Shown here one piece after another: positions 27,951 to 36,396 of a stretch of 64,000 nucleotides of DNA (position 1 is its first letter; each line of letters opens with the position of its first letter). The translations under genes and the position numbers were made by a program. Source of the DNA: Streptococcus mitis (lineage in GTDB: Bacteria > Bacillota > Bacilli > Lactobacillales > Streptococcaceae); NCBI RefSeq assembly GCF_005144795.1, contig NZ_SWFJ01000005.1, positions 62,001-126,000 on the forward strand, in the 5' to 3' direction. The notes under the pieces were generated by a model. That model was not told where the DNA came from. It did not search any database and saw only the letters and a list, made by a program, of their open reading frames with translations.

Positions 27951-28843
27951 GGTTTGAATTTATCGCAGATGAGCATGTCAAGGTTAAGACCTTCTTAAAA
28001 AAGCATGAGGTTTCTAAGGGGCTGCTGGCTAAGATTAAGTTTCGAGGCGGAGCTATACTGGTCAATGACCAACCGCAAAATGCAACCTATCTATTGGATA
28101 TTGGAGACCGCGTTACCATTGATATTCCCGCTGAGGAAGGCTTTGAAACTCTAGAAGCTATCGAGAGACCATTAGACATTCTCTATGAGGATGACCATTT
28201 TCTAGTCTTGAATAAACCCTATGGAGTTGCTTCTATTCCTAGTGTCAATCACTCCAATACCATTGCCAATTTTATTAAGGGTTACTATGTCAAGCAAAAC
28301 TATGAAAATCAGCAGGTTCACATTGTGACTAGGCTCGATAGGGACACTTCTGGCTTGATGCTCTTTGCCAAGCACGGCTATGCCCATGCACGACTAGACA
28401 AGCAGTTGCAGAAAAAATCTATCGAGAAACGCTACTTTGCTTTGGTTAAAGGTGAAGGATACTTGGAGTCAGAGGGGGAAATTATTGCCCCGATTGCGCG
28501 TGATGAAGACTCCATTATTACCAGACGTGTAGCTAAAGGTGGAAAGTATGCTCATACTTCTTACAAGATTGTAGCTTCTTATGGAAATATTCACTTGGTC
28601 GATATTCGCCTGCACACTGGGCGAACCCACCAAATCCGAGTCCACTTTTCTCATATTGGTTTTCCTTTGTTGGGAGATGACTTGTACGGTGGTAGTCTAG
28701 ATGATGGAATTCAGCGCCAAGCCCTACATTGCCATTACCTATCCTTTTATCATCCTTTTCTAGAGCAAGACTTGCAGTTAGAAAGTCCCTTGCCGGATGA
28801 TTTCAGTAACCTTATTACCCAGTTATCAACTAATACTCTATAA
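27947..28843 (+). CDS. RluA-family pseudouridine synthase
   Basis: The 298-residue enzyme isomerises uridine to pseudouridine in RNA. An S4-like N-terminal part ([20 protein letters not shown]) is followed by the catalytic domain with the signature [14 protein letters not shown], whose second aspartate is the nucleophile, and [20 protein letters not shown]. It is of the RluD/RluC/YjbO kind; the modified position (23S rRNA or tRNA) cannot be told. Overlaps nadK by ATGA. Confidence 0.92.
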   Translation: MRFEFIADEHVKVKTFLKKHEVSKGLLAKIKFRGGAILVNDQPQNATYLLDIGDRVTIDIPAEEGFETLEAIERPLDILYEDDHFLVLNKPYGVASIPSVNHSNTIANFIKGYYVKQNYENQQVHIVTRLDRDTSGLMLFAKHGYAHARLDKQLQKKSIEKRYFALVKGEGYLESEGEIIAPIARDEDSIITRRVAKGGKYAHTSYKIVASYGNIHLVDIRLHTGRTHQIRVHFSHIGFPLLGDDLYGGSLDDGIQRQALHCHYLSFYHPFLEQDLQLESPLPDDFSNLITQLSTNTL

Positions 28844-28863
28844 AAATTGTTTCAGAGTATAAT
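28833..28863 (+). promoter_or_regulatory. Inverted repeat and possible promoter before pta
   Basis: ATACTCT (28833-28839) and AGAGTAT (28854-28860) form a perfect 7-bp inverted repeat that begins inside the last codons of the rlu gene. TATAAT (28858-28863) overlaps its right arm and could be a pta -10. The -35 is poor. Confidence 0.4.
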
Positions 28864-28886
28864 TATTATCTTAAAGGAGAAAACTC

Positions 28887-29861
28887 ATGGAAGTTTTTGA
28901 AAGTCTCAAAGCCAACTTAGTTGGTAAAAATGCTCGTATCGTTCTCCCTGAAGGGGAAGAACCTCGTATTCTTCAAGCGACTAAACGCCTGGTAAAAGAA
29001 ACAGAAGTGATTCCTGTTTTGCTTGGAAATCCTGAAAAAATTAAAATTTATCTTGAAATCGAAGGTATCGAGGACGGTTATGAAGTCATTGATCCTCAAC
29101 ACTACGATAAATTTGAAGAAATGGTTGCTGCCTTGGTAGAACGTCGCAAGGGCAAAATGTCTGAAGAAGATGCACGCAAGGTTTTGGTTGAAGATGTCAA
29201 CTATTTTGGTGTTATGTTGGTTTACTTGGGCTTGGTTGATGGAATGGTGTCTGGAGCTATTCACTCAACAGCTTCAACAGTACGTCCAGCCCTGCAAATC
29301 ATTAAAACTCGTCCAAATGTAACTCGTACTTCAGGTGCCTTCCTCATGGTTCGTGGTACGGAGCGTTACCTCTTTGGGGACTGTGCCATCAATATCAATC
29401 CAGACGCGGAAGCTTTGGCTGAAATTGCCATCAACTCAGCAATTACAGCTAAGATGTTTGGAATCGAGCCTAAAATTGCTATGCTAAGCTATTCTACTAA
29501 AGGTTCAGGATTTGGAGAAAGCGTTGATAAGGTTGTTGAGGCAACTAAAATTGCTCACGACTTGCGTCCTGACCTTGAAATCGATGGGGAATTGCAATTT
29601 GATGCAGCCTTCGTTCCAGAAACTGCAGCTCTGAAAGCTCCTGGAAGTACAGTAGCTGGTCAAGCAAATGTCTTCATCTTCCCAGGTATCGAGGCAGGAA
29701 ATATCGGTTACAAGATGGCAGAACGTCTTGGCGGTTTTGCGGCTGTTGGACCTGTTTTGCAAGGTTTGAACAAGCCAGTTAACGACCTTTCTCGTGGATG
29801 CAATGCTGATGATGTTTACAAGTTAACCCTTATCACAGCAGCTCAAGCAGTTCATAAATAA
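28887..29861 (+). CDS. pta: Phosphate acetyltransferase
   Basis: Converts acetyl-CoA and phosphate to acetyl phosphate, the step before acetate kinase in mixed-acid fermentation and in pyruvate-oxidase-linked ATP formation. The 324-residue short Pta form (no N-terminal regulatory domain) shows VLPEGEEPRILQAT, the conserved DGMVSGAIHSTASTVRPALQ (113-132), CAININPDAEALAEIAI and a C-terminal DDVYKLTLITAAQA. AAAGGAG precedes the ATG. It ends the relQ operon and is followed by a terminator. Confidence 0.97.
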   Translation: MEVFESLKANLVGKNARIVLPEGEEPRILQATKRLVKETEVIPVLLGNPEKIKIYLEIEGIEDGYEVIDPQHYDKFEEMVAALVERRKGKMSEEDARKVLVEDVNYFGVMLVYLGLVDGMVSGAIHSTASTVRPALQIIKTRPNVTRTSGAFLMVRGTERYLFGDCAININPDAEALAEIAINSAITAKMFGIEPKIAMLSYSTKGSGFGESVDKVVEATKIAHDLRPDLEIDGELQFDAAFVPETAALKAPGSTVAGQANVFIFPGIEAGNIGYKMAERLGGFAAVGPVLQGLNKPVNDLSRGCNADDVYKLTLITAAQAVHK

Positions 29862-29869
29862 TATTTAGT

Positions 29870-29896
29870 CCTCTTTCCTTTGGGAAGAGGCTTTTT
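29870..29896 (+). terminator. pta terminator
   Basis: CCTCTTTCC / GGGAAGAGG forms a 9-bp stem with one wobble and a 3-base loop, followed by CTTTTT. Confidence 0.85.
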
Positions 29897-29908
29897 AATA
29901 CTAGGAAA

Positions 29909-29937
29909 AGGACAGTTAGAGTCTTCTGTGTTATACT
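29909..29937 (+). promoter_or_regulatory. mutY promoter, predicted leaderless
   Basis: AGGACA, 17 bases, TATACT with TGT before it (extended -10); 6 bases later is the mutY ATG with no ribosome binding site. Confidence 0.7.
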
Positions 29938-29943
29938 AGAGAT

Positions 29944-31119
29944 ATGTTAGATTTGAAAGAATACGGTATCGTCATGTGGCCGGATGAGAAGATTGTTTCT
30001 TTCCGTGAGAAACTTCTTGCCTGGTATGATGAAAACAAAAGAGATTTACCTTGGAGGAGAAGTAAAAATCCTTATCATATCTGGGTGTCTGAAATTATGC
30101 TTCAGCAAACCAGGGTGGATACGGTTATTCCTTACTACGAACGATTCTTGGACTTGTTTCCGACAGTGGAAAGTTTGGCAACTGCGCCTGAAGAGCGTTT
30201 ACTGAAGGCTTGGGAAGGTTTGGGTTATTATTCTCGAGTTCGCAATATGCAGGCTGCTGCCCAGCAGATTATGACTGACTTTGGTGGTCAATTTCCAAAT
30301 ACCTATGAAGGAATTTCTAGCTTGAAAGGGATTGGTCCTTACACAGCAGGAGCCATTTCCAGTATTGCTTTTAACTTGCCTGAGCCAGCTGTAGATGGTA
30401 ATGTCATGCGAGTTTTGGCCCGTCTATTTGAAGTCAACCACGATATTGGGATTCCAAGTAATCGAAAAATTTTTCAGGCAATGATGGAAATCCTGATTGA
30501 CCCAGAACGGCCAGGTGACTTTAATCAAGCCTTGATGGACTTAGGATCTAATATTGAGGCGCCTGTAAATCCCAGACCAGAAGAAAGCCCAGTTAAGGAC
30601 TTTAGTGCGGCATATCAGAATGGCACAATGGACCGTTATCCAATCAAGGCTCCCAAGAAAAAGCCGATTCCTATTTACCTTACAGCCTTGGTGGTCAAAA
30701 ATACTCAGGGACAATTTTTACTTGAAAAAAATGAAAGCGAAAAGCTATTGGCAGGCTTTTGGCATTTCCCCTTGATAGAAGTTGATAACTTTTCGCAAGA
30801 AGAGCAGTTTGACCTCTTTCATCAGGTTGCAGAAGAAAATGTGAACTTTGGTCCCAGTCCAGAAGAGAGTTTTCAGCAGGACTATGACCTAGATGTTGAC
30901 TGGCTTGATGTTTATTTTGAGACTGTCAATCATGTTTTTAGCCATCGTAAGTGGCATGTACAGATTGTAGCAGGTCAGGTAAGTGATTTCCATGATTTTT
31001 CAGATAGGGAAGTTCGCTGGCTTTCACCAGAAGAATTCAAGGATGTTCCACTTGCTAAACCCCAACAAAAAATCTGGCAGGCTTATGCAAAAGCCAACTT
31101 AGACAGTAGCAAAGACTAG
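29944..31119 (+). CDS. mutY: A/G-specific adenine DNA glycosylase lacking the iron-sulfur cluster
   Basis: MutY removes adenine mispaired with 8-oxoguanine. The 391-residue protein has the catalytic Glu50 (SEIMLQQTRVDTV), a helix-hairpin-helix (SLKGIGPYTAGAISS), the catalytic Asp151 (VDGNVMRVLARL) and a C-terminal NUDIX-like domain for 8-oxoG recognition (from about 245). The usual C-X6-C-X2-C-X5-C cluster site after the glycosylase domain is replaced (LGSNIEAPVNPRPEESPV, about 200-217), and the whole protein has no cysteine. Clusterless MutY proteins are known in lactic acid bacteria. The ATG lies 6 nt after the -10, so the mRNA is probably leaderless. Confidence 0.95.
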   Translation: MLDLKEYGIVMWPDEKIVSFREKLLAWYDENKRDLPWRRSKNPYHIWVSEIMLQQTRVDTVIPYYERFLDLFPTVESLATAPEERLLKAWEGLGYYSRVRNMQAAAQQIMTDFGGQFPNTYEGISSLKGIGPYTAGAISSIAFNLPEPAVDGNVMRVLARLFEVNHDIGIPSNRKIFQAMMEILIDPERPGDFNQALMDLGSNIEAPVNPRPEESPVKDFSAAYQNGTMDRYPIKAPKKKPIPIYLTALVVKNTQGQFLLEKNESEKLLAGFWHFPLIEVDNFSQEEQFDLFHQVAEENVNFGPSPEESFQQDYDLDVDWLDVYFETVNHVFSHRKWHVQIVAGQVSDFHDFSDREVRWLSPEEFKDVPLAKPQQKIWQAYAKANLDSSKD

Positions 31120-31122
31120 CTA

Positions 31123-31152
31123 TTGTGTCTTCTTGTTATTTTTTGATATAAT
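31123..31152 (+). promoter_or_regulatory. vicRKX promoter
   Basis: TTGTGT, 18 bases, TATAAT with TGA before it (extended -10). The leader is about 15 nt and carries AAAGGTGA before the ATG. Confidence 0.65.
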
Positions 31153-31173
31153 AGTAGAGAAAAAGGTGAACAA

Positions 31174-31881
31174 ATGAAAAAAATATTAATTGTAGATGAT
31201 GAAAAACCAATCTCGGATATTATCAAGTTTAATATGACCAAGGAAGGTTACGAAGTTGTAACTGCTTTTAATGGTCGTGAAGCGCTAGAACAATTTGAAG
31301 CAGAGCAACCAGATATTATTATTCTGGATTTGATGCTTCCAGAAATTGATGGTTTAGAAGTTGCTAAGACAATTCGTAAGACTAGTAGTGTGCCTATTAT
31401 CATGCTTTCTGCTAAAGATAGCGAATTTGATAAGGTTATCGGTTTAGAGCTTGGAGCAGATGACTATGTGACAAAACCCTTCTCAAATCGTGAGTTGCAG
31501 GCGCGTGTCAAAGCTCTTCTCCGTCGCACGGACTTGGCTTCTGTAGATAATCAAGAATCAGATGAAAAGAAAACCCAGCCCTTGCAAATTGGGGACTTGG
31601 AGATTGTGCCAGATGCCTATGTGGCTAAGAAATACGGTGAAGAACTAGACTTAACCCACCGCGAATTTGAACTCTTGTACCACTTGGCCTCTCATATCGG
31701 TCAAGTGATTACGCGTGAACACTTGCTTGAAACGGTCTGGGGTTATGATTATTTCGGAGATGTTCGGACTGTTGACGTAACTATCAGACGTTTGCGTGAG
31801 AAGATTGAAGACACACCAAGTCGTCCTGAGTATATTCTAACACGTCGCGGTGTTGGTTATTATATGAGAAATAATGATTAA
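31174..31881 (+). CDS. vicR: Response regulator VicR (WalR)
   Basis: VicR is the OmpR-family regulator of cell-wall and surface-protein genes (for example the pcsB hydrolase) and is the essential response regulator of S. pneumoniae. The 235-residue protein has a receiver domain with the acidic pair DDE, the phospho-acceptor Asp52 ([10 protein letters not shown]) and KPFSNREL, then a winged-helix DNA-binding domain (about 135-232) with [16 protein letters not shown]. Its stop overlaps vicK by 8 bases. Confidence 0.97.
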   Translation: MKKILIVDDEKPISDIIKFNMTKEGYEVVTAFNGREALEQFEAEQPDIIILDLMLPEIDGLEVAKTIRKTSSVPIIMLSAKDSEFDKVIGLELGADDYVTKPFSNRELQARVKALLRRTDLASVDNQESDEKKTQPLQIGDLEIVPDAYVAKKYGEELDLTHREFELLYHLASHIGQVITREHLLETVWGYDYFGDVRTVDVTIRRLREKIEDTPSRPEYILTRRGVGYYMRNND

Positions 31882-33223
31882 ACTAATTAAAGATACAGTT
31901 TTAACCAGTGATTTTATCTTTATCCTCATTTTACTTGGCTTTATTTTAGTGGTGACCTTGCTCTTACTAGAAAATCGTCGAGATAATATTCGGTTGAAGC
32001 AAATTAACCAAAAAGTTAAAGACCTGATTGCAGGAGATTATTCTCAGGTATTGGATATGCAGGGAAGCTCTGAAATCACTAATATTACCAATAATCTCAA
32101 TGATTTATCAGAAGTAATCCGCTTGACTCAAGAAAATCTGGAACAAGAGAGTAAACGATTGCACAGTATCCTCTCTTACATGACAGACGGAGTCCTTGCG
32201 ACCAATCGTCGTGGCAAGATTACTATGATTAATGACATGGCTAAGAAACAGCTAGGCGTTCAGAAGGAAGAGATTCTTAATAAAAGTATTCTAGAATTGC
32301 TTAAGATTGAAGATGAGTATGAACTTCGTGATTTGATTACCCAAGTTCCTGAGCTTATGATTGATTCTCAGGATGCCAATGGTGAATATCTGAGCCTTCG
32401 TGTACGCTTCGCCTTGGTCCGTCGTGAGTCTGGTTTTATCTCAGGTTTAGTTGCTGTTTTACACGATACGACAGAGCAGGAGAAGGAGGAGCGCGAACGG
32501 AGACTCTTTGTTTCGAACGTTAGTCATGAACTACGTACTCCTCTAACTAGTGTGAAATCCTATCTTGAAGCCTTGGATGAGGGGGCCTTGTCAGAACCTG
32601 TCGCACCAGACTTTATCAAGGTGTCTCTAGATGAAACCAACCGTATGATGAGGATGGTGACGGATCTCCTCCATCTTTCACGGATTGATAATGCAACCAG
32701 TCACCTAGATGTGGAATTGATCAATTTCACTGCCTTTATTACCTTTATCCTCAACCGTTTTGATCAGATAAGAGGGCAGGATGAAGAGAAGAAATATGAA
32801 CTGGTGAGAGATTATCCAATTACCTCAGTCTGGATTGAAATTGATACAGACAAGATGACACAGGTGATTGATAATATTCTCAACAATGCCATTAAATATT
32901 CTCCAGATGGTGGGAAAATCACAGTGACCATGAAGACAACTGATGATCAGATGATTTTATCCATTTCAGACCAAGGATTGGGTATTCCTAAACAAGATTT
33001 GCCACTTATCTTTGACCGTTTTTATCGTGTGGATCGTGCTAGAAGTCGTGCCCAAGGTGGTACTGGTTTAGGACTAGCTATCGCTAAAGAGATTATCAAA
33101 CAACATAAGGGCTTTATTTGGGCCAAGAGTGAATATGGTAAGGGATCAACCTTTACCATTGTGCTCCCTTATGATAAGGATGCAGTGAAAGAAGAAGTCT
33201 GGGAGGACGAAATAGAAGAATAG
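31874..33223 (+). CDS. vicK: Sensor histidine kinase VicK (WalK)
   Basis: Partner kinase and phosphatase of VicR. The 449-residue protein has one N-terminal membrane helix (about 13-34), with no extracellular sensor loop as in other streptococci, then a HAMP segment, a PAS domain (about 95-205), the HisKA dimerisation helix with the phosphorylated histidine in [13 protein letters not shown] (about 218), and an HATPase domain ([37 protein letters not shown]). The streptococcal type senses intracellular or membrane signals. Confidence 0.97.
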   Translation: MIKLIKDTVLTSDFIFILILLGFILVVTLLLLENRRDNIRLKQINQKVKDLIAGDYSQVLDMQGSSEITNITNNLNDLSEVIRLTQENLEQESKRLHSILSYMTDGVLATNRRGKITMINDMAKKQLGVQKEEILNKSILELLKIEDEYELRDLITQVPELMIDSQDANGEYLSLRVRFALVRRESGFISGLVAVLHDTTEQEKEERERRLFVSNVSHELRTPLTSVKSYLEALDEGALSEPVAPDFIKVSLDETNRMMRMVTDLLHLSRIDNATSHLDVELINFTAFITFILNRFDQIRGQDEEKKYELVRDYPITSVWIEIDTDKMTQVIDNILNNAIKYSPDGGKITVTMKTTDDQMILSISDQGLGIPKQDLPLIFDRFYRVDRARSRAQGGTGLGLAIAKEIIKQHKGFIWAKSEYGKGSTFTIVLPYDKDAVKEEVWEDEIEE

Positions 33224-33224
33224 A

Positions 33225-34034
33225 ATGAGTGAAATAGGCTTTAAATACAGTATTTTAGCGTCGGGTTCCAGTGGAAATTCCTTTTATCTGGAAACCCCAA
33301 AAAAGAAGCTTTTAGTAGATGCAGGCTTGTCTGGTAAGAAAATCACCAGCTTACTTGCTGAAATTAATCGTAAGCCAGAAGATTTGGATGCCATCTTGAT
33401 TACACATGAGCATTCAGACCATATCCACGGAGTGGGAGTTTTGGCTCGCAAGTATGGTATGGATTTGTATGCCAATGAAAAGACCTGGCAGGCTATGGAA
33501 AATAGTAAGTATCTTGGCAAGGTGGATTCTTCGCAAAAGCATATCTTTGAGATGGGTAAAACCAAAACCTTTGGAGATATAGACATCGAGAGTTTTGGTG
33601 TTAGCCATGATGCAGTCGCACCGCAGTTCTATCGCTTTATGAAGGATGATAAGAGTTTTGTCCTTTTGACAGATACAGGCTATGTTAGTGACCGTATGGC
33701 AGGGATTGTCGAAAATGCAGATGGTTATCTTATCGAGTCCAATCATGATGTAGAGATTTTGCGAGCTGGCTCTTACGCTTGGCGACTCAAACAACGAATC
33801 CTATCGGATCTGGGTCACCTTTCTAACGAGGACGGTGCTGAAGCTATGATTCGGACCCTAGGAAATCGCACTAAGAAAATCTACCTTGGGCATTTATCTA
33901 AGGAAAACAATATCAAGGAGCTGGCTCACATGACCATGGTCAACCAGCTAGCCCAAGCTGATTTAGGTGTAGGAGTAGACTTTAAGGTTTATGATACCTC
34001 ACCAGATACCGCAACACCATTGACAGATATATAA
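33225..34034 (+). CDS. vicX: Metallo-beta-lactamase-fold protein VicX (WalJ)
   Basis: A 269-residue metallo-hydrolase of the beta-lactamase fold encoded with vicRK in all streptococci. It has the metal-binding motif THEHSDHIHGVGVL and further His/Asp in VLLTDTGY and LGHLSKENN. Mutants in other streptococci alter competence, biofilm and stress traits, but the enzymatic substrate is unknown. It begins 1 nt after the vicK stop and ends at a strong terminator. Confidence 0.95.
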   Translation: MSEIGFKYSILASGSSGNSFYLETPKKKLLVDAGLSGKKITSLLAEINRKPEDLDAILITHEHSDHIHGVGVLARKYGMDLYANEKTWQAMENSKYLGKVDSSQKHIFEMGKTKTFGDIDIESFGVSHDAVAPQFYRFMKDDKSFVLLTDTGYVSDRMAGIVENADGYLIESNHDVEILRAGSYAWRLKQRILSDLGHLSNEDGAEAMIRTLGNRTKKIYLGHLSKENNIKELAHMTMVNQLAQADLGVGVDFKVYDTSPDTATPLTDI

Positions 34035-34058
34035 AAAGAAGGCGAGTGCCTTCTTTTT
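34033..34058. terminator. Bidirectional terminator after vicX
   Basis: AAAAAGAAGGC / GCCTTCTTTTT, an 11-bp perfect stem with a 4-base loop. It serves vicX and the convergent thioredoxin-like gene. Confidence 0.9.
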
Positions 34059-34066
34059 AATATATT

Positions 34067-34414
34067 TTACAATCCTGCAAATTCTTTGATTTCTTGTGCT
34101 GACATTGAAGAGTCGCAACGGACATTGATTTGTCCATCTGAAATGTGAACAAAACCTGGTACAGTTGGGATACCATAGCGTGAGCGGAATGCTTGTAACT
34201 CATTGAGTTGGCTTGGTTCTTCACTATTGATGAAGTAGATGTGAGCTTTAGTTTCAGCTACGACACCTGCCAAGGTACCAGCAAATTTACGGCAGTAAGG
34301 GCAAGTTTTGCGACCGATAAAGAAGGTTGCAGTTTCTTTTTTATCAAGAGCTTCTTGCGCACGCGCAACTGTAGTGACTTCAAGGTCTTTGATGTTATCT
34401 AAAAATTGTTCCAT
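34067..34414 (-). CDS. Thioredoxin-like protein (bacteriocin transport accessory protein type)
   Basis: A 115-residue thioredoxin-fold protein with the active-site pair CPYC (FFIGRKTCPYCRKF, about residues 32-45) and the cis-proline motif (IPTVPGF). No signal peptide is seen, so it is cytosolic. Streptococcal homologues carry the label bacteriocin transport accessory protein (Bta), but a general thiol-disulfide role is equally likely, since no bacteriocin genes are near. AGGTAA lies before the ATG. It is a stand-alone gene. Confidence 0.85.
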   Translation of the reverse strand: MEQFLDNIKDLEVTTVARAQEALDKKETATFFIGRKTCPYCRKFAGTLAGVVAETKAHIYFINSEEPSQLNELQAFRSRYGIPTVPGFVHISDGQINVRCDSSMSAQEIKEFAGL

Positions 34415-34484
34415 GAGATTACCTCGCTTTCATTGATATGTCTAGTATGCCATAAAGTTTCTAAAATTGCTTAGATTTGATACG

Positions 34485-34516
34485 AAAAAAGATGAAATTG
34501 GTTGGTCTCATCTTTT
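34485..34516 (-). terminator. Terminator of pgm
   Basis: On the minus strand AAAAGATGA pairs with TCATCTTTT across a 12-base loop and runs into TTTTTT. It lies 8 bases past the pgm stop. Confidence 0.8.
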
Positions 34517-34524
34517 ATAGGGCT

Positions 34525-36243
34525 TTATTTTACAAAAGCATTGATTTCTGCTTCGATATTAGCAATCTTAGCTTGTGATTCTTCGTTAGTTTCACCTACA
34601 ACTGCAATGTAGAACTTGATTTTTGGTTCTGTACCTGAAGGGCGAACAGCAATCCATGATCCATCAGCAAGTGTGTATTTCAACACATCACTTGGAGGAG
34701 TTGTCAAGTTTGTAACAGTACCGTCAGCAGCAGTAGCAGTTTGAGCTTTAAAGTCTTCTACGACAGTGATAGCTGTTGCGTTCCATTCTTTTGGAGCATT
34801 ATTGCGGAATTTAGCCATAATCGCTTTGATTTGTTCTGCACCATCGACGCCAGAAAGGGTAACAGAGATAGTCTTTTCTGCGTAGTAGCCATATTCTTTA
34901 TAGATTTCTTCGATACCGTCAGCAAGGGTCAAACCACGTGAACGGTAGTAGGCAGCAAGTTCAGCAACGACTAGAACGGCTTGGATAGCATCTTTATCAC
35001 GTACGAATGGTTTAATCAAGTAACCGAAGCTTTCTTCAAATCCCATCATGTATGTGTGATTGTGTTTTTCTTCGAACTCTTGGATTTTTTCAGCGATAAA
35101 TTTGAAACCTGTCAAAACATTGAACATAGTTGCGCCGTAGCTTTCAGCAATCTTCGTTACCAAGTCAGTTGATACGATAGATTTGCAAAGGGCTGCATTT
35201 TCAGGAAGAGTTCCAGCATTTTTATGGGCTTCCAAGATGTATTTAGCCATGATAGCACCGATTTGGTTACCTGATAGGTTAAGGTAGCTACCATCTTTTT
35301 GAAGAACTTCAACACCAACACGGTCAGCGTCAGGGTCAGTTGCCACAAGAACATCTGCACCAACTTGACGACCAAGTTCTTCAGCAAGAGCAAAGGCTGC
35401 TTGGCTTTCTGGGTTTGGAGATTTTACAGTTGAGAAGTCTGGGTCGGCAGTTGCTTGCGCTTCAACGACTTGAACAGAATCAAATCCTGCTTGGGCAAGG
35501 GCACGACGAGCTAACATTTCACCAGTACCATGAAGTGGTGTATAGACAATCTTCATGTCTTTACCAAATTCTTCAATCAAGGATGGGTTGATGTTAACGT
35601 CCTTGACTTCTTTGAGGTATTCCACATCGACAGCTTCGCCGATAACTTCAATCAAGCCAGAAGCTTTTTCAGCTTCCACATCAGCAACTTCAACTGCAAA
35701 TGGATTTTCGATTGCACGGATATAAGTAGTCAAAGCGTCCGCGTCGTGTGGAGGCATTTGTCCACCGTCTTCACCGTAAACCTTGTAACCGTTAAATGGA
35801 GCAGGATTGTGGCTGGCTGTGACCATGATACCTGCGAAACAGTTGAGATGACGAACTGCAAATGATAGTTCTGGAGTTGGACGGAGGCTTTCAAATACGT
35901 AAGATTTGATGCCGTGTTTAGCAAGAACTGCCGCAGACTCAAAGGCAAACTCAGGTGAGAAGTGACGGCTATCGTAGGCAATTGCCACACCACGTTCTTT
36001 TTCATTTCCACCTTTTGACTCGATCAAACGAGCCAATCCTTCAGTAGCTTGGCGAACAACGTAGATGTTGATACGGTTTGTCCCAGCACCAATCAAGCCA
36101 CGCATACCTGCAGTACCAAATTCAAGGTTTGTATAGAAGGCATCTTCCTTCGTTTTTTCATCCATATTTTCCAAATCTTGACGAAGGTAGTCAGGAAGCT
36201 CCGCAAAATCAACCCATTTCTGGTAATTTTCTTGGTAAGACAT
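34525..36243 (-). CDS. pgm: Phosphoglucomutase (alpha-D-phosphohexomutase family)
   Basis: Interconverts glucose 1-phosphate and glucose 6-phosphate, linking glycolysis to capsule, teichoic acid and glycogen precursors. The protein of 572 residues has FGTAGMRGLIGAGTNRIN, the catalytic phosphoserine loop VTASHNPAPFNGYKVY, the metal-binding DPDADRVGVEV, the sugar-binding GFEESFGY and the phosphate-binding RPSGTEPKIKFY. I start at MSYQE (36243), because AAGGAG is 8 nt upstream; the ATG at 36249 would be too close to it. In Mitis streptococci this enzyme supplies UDP-glucose and the GlgC substrate. Confidence 0.97.
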   Translation of the reverse strand: MSYQENYQKWVDFAELPDYLRQDLENMDEKTKEDAFYTNLEFGTAGMRGLIGAGTNRINIYVVRQATEGLARLIESKGGNEKERGVAIAYDSRHFSPEFAFESAAVLAKHGIKSYVFESLRPTPELSFAVRHLNCFAGIMVTASHNPAPFNGYKVYGEDGGQMPPHDADALTTYIRAIENPFAVEVADVEAEKASGLIEVIGEAVDVEYLKEVKDVNINPSLIEEFGKDMKIVYTPLHGTGEMLARRALAQAGFDSVQVVEAQATADPDFSTVKSPNPESQAAFALAEELGRQVGADVLVATDPDADRVGVEVLQKDGSYLNLSGNQIGAIMAKYILEAHKNAGTLPENAALCKSIVSTDLVTKIAESYGATMFNVLTGFKFIAEKIQEFEEKHNHTYMMGFEESFGYLIKPFVRDKDAIQAVLVVAELAAYYRSRGLTLADGIEEIYKEYGYYAEKTISVTLSGVDGAEQIKAIMAKFRNNAPKEWNATAITVVEDFKAQTATAADGTVTNLTTPPSDVLKYTLADGSWIAVRPSGTEPKIKFYIAVVGETNEESQAKIANIEAEINAFVK

Positions 36244-36361
36244 TAACATTCTCCTTTTTGTAAATTGTTTTAACCGTTCACATTATAGCACTTTTTAGCA
36301 TTTTAGTAAAACGGCAGCATAAATTTCATAAAAGTGGTGTTATATGCTGGTTTATCAAGTC

Positions 36362-36390
36362 TTGAATGCCTTAGGGAAACATGCTATACT
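36362..36390 (+). promoter_or_regulatory. Promoter of the ABC-F gene, predicted leaderless
   Basis: TTGAAT, 17 bases, TATACT with TGC before it (extended -10); the ATG follows after exactly 6 bases with no ribosome binding site. Confidence 0.8.
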
Positions 36391-36396
36391 GTTTGT

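Noticed and set aside
36334..36396. Upstream extension of the ABC-F reading frame
   Set aside because: It crosses the promoter, has no ribosome binding site, and the ABC domain begins right at the ATG at 36397.
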